Of a stretch of 21,092 nucleotides of DNA, positions 1 to 7,006 are shown piece after piece. Below the pieces are notes generated by a model, which did not search any database, was not told the origin of the DNA, and saw nothing but the letters and a program-made list of their open reading frames with translations. The stretch is from Cephalotrichum gorgonifer (taxonomy: Eukaryota > Ascomycota > Sordariomycetes > Microascales > Microascaceae): assembly GCA_900312665.1 (NCBI GenBank), contig ONZQ02000006.1, positions 2,017,140 to 2,038,231 of the forward strand, read 5' to 3'. The position numbers and the translations under genes were made by a program. The stretch's first letter is position 1. Each line of letters opens with the position of its first letter.

Positions 1-1270
1 GACAGCAACAATTTGTTATTTAAGGGCTATCGTTCCTCCTCACAGCCTTGATTCCCTATATCTTGAAATATCTAATGCTCTACTACAGTTATGTTCAAAA
101 GTCCCTTCCTGTTACATGTAAGCATCCTCATTCTCAGGCAAGGTGGGGAGCCCCAGGTACATAAGTCTACCTCTCCGCTTCCTGGCATCCGGAATAAGGG
201 TACTGTCATCATAGTATCGTCGATTTTGAGCCGGCATTCCTGGCAGTCAAGGGTATGCATTAGTATCTCTAAGTATAGTTATTGGCTAAGAGAACAAGCG
301 CCCCACCCCACCAGTGCGAGCCCGTGCAGTTGGTACTTTGCTCAGGCAACTGACATGCAAATATTGAGACAGCACCTGACTATCCAATCCCCAATCTTAG
401 TACGTGAATGTTGACACCGAACCTATTACCACTTCAGCCCTCATTATCATAACAGCGAACTTCTCCTTCAGGACTTGCTAAAATGACAACTTATCGGTAT
501 TGTTGTTTCGATCACGTGACCCAGCTCATAGGTGGAATTCTTGGCACATTCCAGGACGGACTGGGAAAATGCTCCGTAAGTCGATCCAGTGGAAGGCGAA
601 AGTATGAGCCAAGCCACAAATAACTGCGCCTCGCCGTGGCTTGTCTCCGATTTGGGAGGGGCACTAAGCGGAGGACTATGGCATGTGGGACAAAGTGCTT
701 ATTGATCTCATTTCCTCCGACAAGAATTTTGACTATTAGCATATCGAACCGATACCAGCGCTAGGGGCGGGCAGAGCCGACACAAATCGGTCCAAGTGCG
801 TCGGACTTTGGGTAAATAAATATCCACATGATAGTTTAGATCGTGATCAAAGGGTTCCAAAAGTGGCAGAGTATGTGGGGCTGGCACCGGCATTCCCGGA
901 TCCGTGGTGCTCGGTAGGGGCCGGCCCCCACTGACGGTTTACGGTTTACGGTTCCGTTGTGAACGAAATGTCAACCGCAAACTCTTACACCCCTTGGGGG
1001 GCGTGCGAAAAATGCCTTCCCCCCCCTCCCCCCGGACCCCCTTCTTATGCTCTCAGAGAAAAAGGATATCCCGTCGAATGATATGTTAGTCCATTTTATT
1101 CCTCCTCTCTCCTTTACGCATTAGACATGTATAAAGAGACAGCGGCGTTGGCTTATTCCGAAATTCTCGCCCTCTCACCTTATCACATTCATCCTGCGTT
1201 GCAGACTACTTCATTGTCTAATCCCTCCTTTTGTCTTTCCTATTTGTCCTGAGAAGGATTCACTAGTGCA
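1..1270. other. Leader region without a recognised gene
   Basis: I see no supportable coding region here: the short open frames on both strands show no family motifs, no signal peptide and no convincing splice sites. The part from about 1010 to 1050 is C-rich. The stretch from about 1200 to 1260 is pyrimidine-rich, as often seen just upstream of fungal start codons, and may be the promoter and 5' UTR of the gene starting at 1271. The GC palindrome and tandem repeat at 917-953 are listed separately. Confidence 0.5.
917..953. repeat. 12-bp GC palindrome next to ACGGTTT tandem units
   Basis: GGGGCCGGCCCC at 917-928 is a perfect 12-bp palindrome. After five bases come ACGGTTT (934-940), ACGGTTT (941-947) and ACGGTT (948-953), almost three units of a 7-mer. 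The block lies about 320 bp upstream of the start of the DUF3435-type pseudogene. Short repeats near the captain-side end are known for Starship elements, so this could be a terminus, but no matching far end is visible in the window. Confidence 0.6.
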
Positions 1271-2380
1271 ATGGACTCTCATGAGGAGCAAAGAGCAAAG
1301 GCACAAGCTCTCTTTCGACAATACCAGGAGGATCCAATCGGTGATCGACCTGATGTCAGTGAGAACACGAAATACCGTCGCCAGTTAGCATGGGAGTGCT
1401 GGAATTCGTATGCATAGTATGATAAATTGCCTTATTCCTAATGCTCACACGATTACAGATTCTTCATCGATGTGATGGGATAAATCCGGACATCATTTGG
1501 ATTGGCCTTTGTCAAGACTGTGAGGATGCTAAAGCATATTGTCGAACCTTCCTCTAATCTTGGGCGGAAAACTCGCAACGGCAACGCGTGTGCCTAGGAC
1601 CGAAAGAGGTTGAGTGGGTACCAGCTATCACTGCTGCTTCAACGGTACTCCTTCGATGGAAAGATCTGGTTGGGCATGCTGACTCGACAATTTTACAAGA
1701 AAAGAGAAGAAAGGATCCGAAAAATAAGTTCTTATGGTCACTCAAGTACATTGATCTAAAGAAGGACGGGCAAGACTCAGTCCATGAGATCACGATGGTT
1801 AGTTTACATGGCTCCTTGAACGTCATTATAACTAATTTGGAGTGCTAGTGGATACACGAAACCTTACCAGATCTTATACCACATTTGACTCGGGAGCAAC
1901 AATTTGAGAAGAAGGGAATGGAGCCTAGCGACTTCATCGTATTTTCTACCACACTATAGACTCGCACAGCAGATATTCCTTGTCAGCCAAGAGCTCGAGT
2001 CGCTATTCACAGTATTGCGATTCTCAGCGCTATCGGTGGGTGGAGGCTCGGTGCTTTACTTGGGATGAAGTATGGCCAATTCGTTGTAGCTGTCGTTCGA
2101 GACCCAGCAACGGGCAGCACAAAGCCGGTAGTTATGCCTACGGTACACCAGAATAAGAGGAAAACAAAAAGAATTAAGAAGGGCCAAGATGAGAAGTAAG
2201 TCTTTCTCCGCATCAGACCATATCTTCGCTGAGCTTGCCGTATTCCCTAACATTTTTTTAGAGTGTCTTTTTCTGTTACTCCTATTCCTTTCCAACTTCT
2301 CTGCCTTGGTAGCCTGATCATGACCCTGGCACTGTTCGATAACGCATTCCTACATGGGTTTGAAACCTACGATGAAATTC
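1271..2380 (+). pseudogene. Broken DUF3435-family (Starship captain-like) gene
   Basis: Four exons can be followed: 1271-1407, 1459-1797, 1849-2195 and 2262 to about 2380. The introns are 1408-1458 (GTATGC..ACAG), 1798-1848 (GTTAGT, branch ACTAAT, CTAG) and 2196-2261 (GTAAGT, branch CCCTAAC, TTTAG). Exon 1 begins MDSHEEQRAKAQALFRQYQ. Exon 2 carries IWIGLCQDCEDAKAYCRTF and WVPAITAASTVLLRWKDLVG. Exons 3-4 carry GGWRLGALLGMKY, VVRDPATGS, HQNKRKT and PIPFQLLC..ALFDNAF. I recognise this as DUF3435, the tyrosine-recombinase-like domain of Starship captains and of some C2H2-finger proteins; the Arg in GGWRLGAL fits the first catalytic Arg. It is dead: one base appears lost near 1479, stops lie at 1557-1559 and near 1957 (a TAG where the family has Trp), and the C-terminal half with the remaining catalytic residues is missing at the junction near 2380. 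Intact family members are several hundred residues longer. Confidence 0.72.
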
Positions 2381-2603
2381 CTCCCACCGGCTGCGTTGCA
2401 TAGTCAATGCCGAGCCAGGCGTCGACGGGCGCGGGGAGAGCCTCTCCGCTGAGCGTTGAGTTTATTTCCGTTCCACAGAACGACCCGTAACCTTGAAGAG
2501 TGACAGGGTTCTGGCATTGGCATGACGCCAGGGCTAAGGTGGCCTGGAGCGCTGCGGCCGAGACCATGGAGGCTCGTAGCATGGTGAATGAAGGAGGAGA
2601 CAT
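2380..2603 (-). pseudogene. 5' fragment of a secreted type-B carboxylesterase gene
   Basis: About 74 codons read without interruption from ATG at 2603. The start has a signal-peptide-like segment (second Met at about residue 8, then hydrophobic Ala/Leu-rich residues ending ALASCQCQ), followed by YGSFCGTEINSTLSG and PVDAWLGIDYATQPVG. The latter block matches the N-terminal strand region of fungal type-B carboxylesterases/lipases (alpha/beta hydrolases of about 500-580 residues). Homology ends at the PVG motif, where the sequence passes into the end of the DUF3435 pseudogene on the other strand, so the Ser-Glu-His catalytic machinery is absent. A TATA-like TTATTTAAG lies about 55 bp upstream of the ATG (near 2656-2664). 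It is little changed by RIP, unlike its copy at 3456-3766. Not functional as an esterase. Confidence 0.75.
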
Positions 2604-2799
2604 GAAAAGGCACGAGAGCGCGGCGACTGAAAACAGTGTCGATGGAAAACCTGGCTCTTAAATAACATATATTCGACCCTACAATAGCCCTCCCACTCAG
2701 ACCACTCTGTTAGGACAGTTGTGATTTCTCAATTGGGAATAGTCATAATCTCTACAACTCATCACATTGTCTATATCTAGCATTTGGAGCTATGATAGT
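2492..2799. repeat. Esterase 5' end and promoter duplication, copy 1
   Basis: This 308-bp segment holds the first ~37 codons of the esterase fragment plus its upstream region. It recurs in the same orientation at 3456-3766. Similarity starts at CTTGAAGAG and ends at GATAGT in both copies. This copy keeps C and G at most positions where the other has T and A, so it is close to the unmutated state. Confidence 0.85.
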
Positions 2800-3300
2800 G
2801 AGGTAGGACAGGGTGGAAAGTCCGATTGGACCTGGCACAGCAGCTCGGTGGAACCGGCCCAGGGGCCAGGGACCCCCCCCTGACTTACATCATCAATTTC
2901 TTCCACTTTTTATACTTAAGGTTAGAGAGAGGCATGTTTTTTTCAGGGAGATGGTTGATCAAGGAATATACTACATCTTTCATTCGAAAACCCGATTGTT
3001 CGGCTTGTACGTGAGCCCGGGACTGCAGCTCCGGTTCTGAGGATGTGATCTACTGGAAGACCTGCGACTCTAATGATACCGCGAGCCTCCCCCTTTGTTT
3101 GACGACTCAAGAGCTGTGTGGATTATTGATCAACTATATAGTGACTCGGATCCCGAGCCTCAAGGCTGAGGCTCTACTGGTTCACTTGTTCAGTATAGGC
3201 GGCCACCTGCGAGTAGGTGTAAGCTCGTCCCGAGCTTACACTGTTAGAAAGGCCCTATTGGGATCAGAATCCTGATGCTGGGTTCCCCTGCATCACCTCA
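2800..3300. other. Unassigned segment with hairpins
   Basis: No gene recognised. Open frames at 2813-3040 and 3045-3275 (+) show no family motifs and no splice context. The segment is moderately GC-rich and contains a C-run near 2873-2881. It holds several inverted repeats: GAGCCTC/GAGGCTC near 3155-3174, CACCT/AGGTG near 3203-3218, and the strong hairpin at 3217-3241. It could be the remnant of a mobile element whose family I cannot name. Confidence 0.4.
3217..3241. repeat. Perfect 11-bp stem hairpin
   Basis: GTGTAAGCTCG (3217-3227) and its exact reverse complement (3231-3241) are separated by TCC. An 11-bp perfect stem with a 3-nt loop is unlikely by chance. No T-run follows on either strand. 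It sits among weaker inverted repeats just upstream of the direct repeat at 3301. Confidence 0.7.
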
Positions 3301-3460
3301 ATAGCACAAGGTATAGCCTACTCGGAGTCTATATCTCAGTTCCGAATAGCTGATATTCTTATCTTTGCATACTAGCATCTCGACTACGGTACGGCAGGAT
3401 AGCATATCCTTTCAGCCAGGTTGCCGATGATAATATGGGGCTGGACCTACCAAATCTTGA
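3301..3460. repeat. Direct repeat A, left copy (RIP-decayed)
   Basis: About 160 bp starting ATAGCACAAGG and including ACTCGGAGTCTATATCTCAG and GCCGATGATAA. It matches 3762-3922 in the same orientation with mostly C/T and G/A differences. This copy carries more T and A. Its right end overlaps the start of the esterase copy by a CTTG microhomology. Confidence 0.8.
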
Positions 3461-3766
3461 AGAGTGACAGGGTTCTAGTATTAGTATGACACCAGGGCTA
3501 AGGTAGCCTGGAGTACTGTATCTAAGACTATAGAAGCTTGTAGTATAGTAAATGAAGGAGGAGATATAAAGATTCATAAGAATATAGTAACTGAATACAG
3601 TATCAATAGAAAACTTAGCTCTTAAATGACAATATGTATTCGATCCTATGATAGCCCTCCTATTCAGACTATCCTATTAGGACAGTTGGGATTTCTCAAT
3701 TAGAAATGGTCATGATCTCTATAACTTATCATGTTCCCTGTATCTGGTATTTGGGGCTGTGATAGT
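3456..3766. repeat. RIP-mutated copy 2 of the esterase 5' end and promoter
   Basis: 311 bp aligning along its whole length with 2492-2799. Most differences are C to T or G to A in this copy: for example GGCATTGGCATGACGCC in copy 1 reads AGTATTAGTATGACACC here. The esterase start codon equivalent has become ATA. A few transversions and small indels also exist, so the duplication is not very recent. The segment lies between two copies of repeat A. Confidence 0.88.
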
Positions 3767-3922
3767 ATAAGGCATGGCCCACTCGGAGTCTATATCTCAG
3801 CCCCGAGAAGCTGATACCCTATCTTTGCACACCAGTATCTCGAGTGGGGTACTGTGGGGTGGTGCATCCTTTTGGCCAAGTCGCCGATGATAACATAGGG
3901 CCGGACCCGCCAAACCCTGTTT
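3762..3922. repeat. Direct repeat A, right copy
   Basis: Second copy of the ~160-bp repeat at 3301-3460, starting ATAGTATAAGG and ending CCAAACCCTG. It keeps more C and G than the left copy. With the esterase segment between, the arrangement A-E-A is either 1.5 units of a ~461-bp tandem duplication or a small element with terminal direct repeats. Confidence 0.8.
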
Positions 3923-4846
3923 TAACCAATGGACAGCGTCGGTGAGGGACCGACCAACAGTTGACAATCTGGGCTTAATAGGCCAGTGCCGAAGGTTGGT
4001 TGTGTTGTGTCTACTGGAGTCCCTTGCTGTGACGGGTGCACCTGTAATTACCATCTAGACTAAAAGATAAGATCTAGTATTGATTGCAGTTGTGGCAATC
4101 AATCAGGTGCTCCGCTTGCTTAAGTATCGTAGGAACCCAGTCACATCCTATCTGGATCGTTACACTACATCTACTAGTGTCTAACCGGAGGTCGGGATTA
4201 GCATGTTTGTTCCCTAAGTACAGGGGTGAGACAAGCCAACTGTAGACTCCGACCAGACTCTGATCTGAGGTTATAGGGATACTTGTCCGCAGCTGAGGTT
4301 GGCGACCATTTTGGGCTCTGGTCTCTTGTCATAGCTTGACCTATCAGAGCAATGAAGCCCCAGAAAACATATATATGATTAGTTAGTACACAGCGAATAG
4401 GCAACTAAGATAACCCTATTAGAATTATCTAAAGTACCCTACCCCCTATTCCCAAATCAATCCGTCCACAGGCTGATTTCGGACAGCAAGGCAGGCTGCC
4501 TCTAAGGAACCACCAGAGGCTCCCTGCTAGACTCCTGTCATGCCTCCTTCCCCCCCACCCCTTACCTTCCTGAGGCTTCACACACGCCCCTCTTCACTCT
4601 TCTTCGTTTCTATTTTAGCCTACCCCTTCTCCCTGGTTATTAACAGTCTTAAGATGACTATTATTATTTACTATTTGACCTCTTCTAGATGAAGACGTCG
4701 ATGGTAGCATAAAGACGGGCTGTTTAACACAACCGAGGATAGCTCTATATCATGGTGTATCGCAGTGAAGTCTTTTTGGATATGTATGACCTACTACAGC
4801 TTCGGCCTTACCACCCCCACCTAATAACGCCGATCCAGGTGCGTTC
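3923..4846. other. Unassigned segment with inverted repeats
   Basis: No coding sequence supported on either strand. Visible structure: a perfect 9-bp stem at 4079-4103, a looser GCCTCT/AGAGGC pair near 4499-4521, and a C/T-rich tract around 4540-4630. An open frame at 4198-4404 (-) has no recognisable family. The last part is downstream sequence of the RidA-like gene ending at 4847. Confidence 0.4.
4079..4103. repeat. Perfect 9-bp stem hairpin
   Basis: ATTGATTGC (4079-4087) and GCAATCAAT (4095-4103) are exact reverse complements around a 7-nt loop. No gene or element end could be tied to it. Confidence 0.6.
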
Positions 4847-5449
4847 CTAACAACGTGGCATGGCAACAACTGCCTCGATCTCAACTACAAAATCGCCCGG
4901 CAACTTCCCAGCCTGAATAGTCGACCGCGCGGGCTTGGGGTTAGGCAGCAGCCTTCCGTACACCCCGTTCATAGCCGCGAAGTCGTCCATGTCGGCGAGG
5001 AACACGGTCGTCTTCAGCGCGTTCTCCCACGACGTGCCTGCTTCCTCGAGGATGGCGGCAATCTTGTTAATAATTACCTCCTAAAATGGTATATTTTCAG
5101 CATTTTGGTGAACCTTGTAAGCGGAGGAGTGTGAAACTTACCGTCTGGGCCTCCACGCCATCGGGGATCGTTCCGTTGATGGAGGGCACGGTCCCGCTAA
5201 CAAAGACCAGGTCTCTGCTGGCGACGCCACCCGCTATAATGAGGCATCGGGCGTTTTAGCGTAGGTTCTCTCAAGGCAGGATGAAGGCTAAGTTGCAGGA
5301 TCGAGACCGGGCAGGCGGGTGGTCTTACAGAGAATAGGGCCTTGGTCTCCAAGATGGGTGATCGGGGATTTAGATTTCCTCAGACCGGGCGCCGCAGCGA
5401 CGGAACCTACGGTCGCGAGGAGGAAAGTGGTGAGGTGCAGCAAGCCCAT
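4847..5449 (-). CDS. Secreted RidA/YjgF-family (imine deaminase-like) protein
   Basis: Three exons, read on the minus strand: 5449-5329, 5233-5142 and 5080-4847, giving 148 residues. Introns are 5328-5234 (GTAAGA..TATAG, 95 nt) and 5141-5081 (GTAAGT..TTTTAG, 61 nt); phases join without a stop. The family is shown by LVFVSG, LKTTVFLADMDDFAAMN, PKPARS and VEIEAVVA, spanning most of the ~125-residue RidA fold. Against E. coli RidA, the Ser of VSG (S53), Asn109, Arg123 (carboxylate-binding Arg105) and Glu140 (Glu120) are kept, but Tyr17 aligns with Ile39 and Cys107 with Thr125, so it is not a textbook RidA. Residues 1-20 look like a signal peptide (hydrophobic core, VAAA then Pro), unusual for a family normally found in cytosol or mitochondria. 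One N-glycosylation sequon (NGT) follows. RidA proteins hydrolyse reactive enamines/imines; the divergent neighbour is an LAAO that makes imino acids. It is GC-rich, intact and free of RIP stops. Confidence 0.86.
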
Positions 5450-7006
5450 TATGAAACCAATAGGGTAGGTACTCTCTCGTTGATTTTACGAGGGGTGTGT
5501 GAGGTTGAAACAGGAAGTGGTAGAGTGGAGTTGGATGGAGAGACAATGTGCGTGGGGATGATATAGGAGAAAGACGACTGGAAGAGACCGATGATAAATA
5601 TTCTTTTTTTATTTCACTATAGCCCCCGCAAGCGTGCAGGGGTTGTCGACGATACCGTTTGGTTCGATTCTGTCCGCGATTACTTTGGATAATTACGATA
5701 TTTACCAGCTTCGGGGTACCGAAAAATCGAAAAAGAAAAACCTCATCGTCACGTAATAAGCATCAAACCCCATTAGCACCCAGTTAGGTTAGCTTCCATT
5801 TGCCAAGACCTGGCTGATTACAAGTTTCCTCTCTCCATTTCAAACCAAAAGTCGCCAAATACGAAAAAGGCTCTGGAGAGGAATTGATAAGGGTGTCGTC
5901 GTGCTTCTTATCCTGCCAAGATTGCTAGCCCCGGATCTCAATCTCGGGATGTCGGTGAAGTGAGATAAGGGCTCCAAAGGCTTCTGCGCGGGGTCCCCTC
6001 TTGGAAGCCGGATCGGATCGGAGTACGGACATAGCTCTTGTGTATGCGGGGTACGAGGAACAAGCAATACGCGATTAACCAGCCCCTTTGCAACCTGGCC
6101 TCGGTCACCCACGTGGCTACAAAAGGTTGGAGAGAGCATACCCGTGAGAGAAGGATCAAGCTATGCCCATTGCGGCCGCCTTATCGGGAACTCGCTAGTT
6201 CCCCCACGCTTCTTCTCTGCCTCTCTTTCCGTATTACTCGGCATATTATAGATAACAATGCGGGGACTGCGGGGCGGGCCCGCTTCCTCGGGATCCGACA
6301 CCGGCCTAGAGGAGATATACCAACTCTCTCGACCGAAGGGCGCTTTTGACAAGATTCTAAAAATCACCAACCACGTGACAGACAGTTCGAACGTCTTATC
6401 GACCCGTCACGCAGGGACTTTAGTTTATCATAGCTCCGACACGATACCAAGGTTGTCCTTACTTAATAGAATCAACCAAGTCTCGCGCCGATAATCTGCT
6501 TTGTTCCATGCATGAGATAAGTACGCCCTTTGCCTGCCGCTCTGGGGAGCCCCGTCTGTCGAGGCTAGTTCGATAAGTTGCTATCAGCTCCACACGTCGG
6601 ACTCTTGCTCTGTCATACCCTCGAACTTGACCCCGAGTCCTATGCCACTCTAGACACTACTACGTTCCGAGCTGACTACTAGGGCGGGTAACCTTGGAAG
6701 GCCCTCATCGGTTCGCCGTTAATAATGCTAATCTTGATATGATCGCGGAGTAAATGCGATAAGCTCTATCGCGTGGTAATTGTCAGCAGTGGTTGCCGCC
6801 CCGGTTCAGATTTGGTCCGATTTTGGCCGACAAATATTTGGGACCCTTGAGAAAGCGTTTTATCGAAGGCATGTAGGTATATAAGTAGAGGTAAGTATCG
6901 ACGATGATCACTCTCCCAACGTGATAGGATAGGTTCCAATTCCAACATCCTTATTCGTCGTCTCCCCTTCTGCCATCTCCTGAAAACGCACAAGGGTTCC
7001 CTCAAC
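5450..7006. promoter_or_regulatory. Divergent intergenic region rich in GATA-factor sites
   Basis: The 1,557 bp between the two start codons hold 15 matches to HGATAR, the core recognised by fungal nitrogen GATA regulators (AreA/Nit2 type): 5592, 5885, 5963, 6181, 6250, 6396, 6425, 6489, 6515, 6571, 6581, 6757, 6766, 6860 and 6922, counting both strands. About 4-5 would be expected in random sequence of this length. Twelve lie between 6181 and 6927, on the LAAO side. A 7-bp inverted repeat (GGGAACT/AGTTCCC) sits at 6186-6203. A 78-codon open frame at 6258-6494 (+) has no recognised family and is not called. Regulation by nitrogen supply is an inference. Confidence 0.6.
6878..6885 (+). promoter_or_regulatory. 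TATA box of the L-amino acid oxidase gene
   Basis: TATATAAG lies 122 bp upstream of the ATG. A C/T-rich stretch at about 6958-6980 is a plausible transcription start region, and the ATG has a good context (CAACATGG). Confidence 0.6.

Noticed and set aside
1554..1826. 90-codon open frame (-) over the recombinase relic
   Set aside because: Antisense shadow; the plus-strand frame carries the DUF3435 family motifs and proper introns.
3045..3275. 76-codon open frame (+)
   Set aside because: Overlaps hairpin-rich sequence, no recognisable protein features, and neighbouring frames look equally plausible.
4198..4404. 68-codon open frame (-)
   Set aside because: No recognised motif or gene context.
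5342..5566. 74-codon open frame (+) over the start of the RidA-like gene
   Set aside because: Shadow of exon 1 and the 5' region of the minus-strand gene, whose splice sites and family motifs are clear.
5655..5690. Possible tRNA T-arm (GGTTCGATTC)
   Set aside because: No matching acceptor stem, D-arm or anticodon arm around it; no tRNA was found anywhere in the window.
6258..6494. 78-codon open frame (+) in the intergenic region
   Set aside because: No family motif, signal peptide or splice context; it lies in the region of GATA sites and is more likely promoter DNA.
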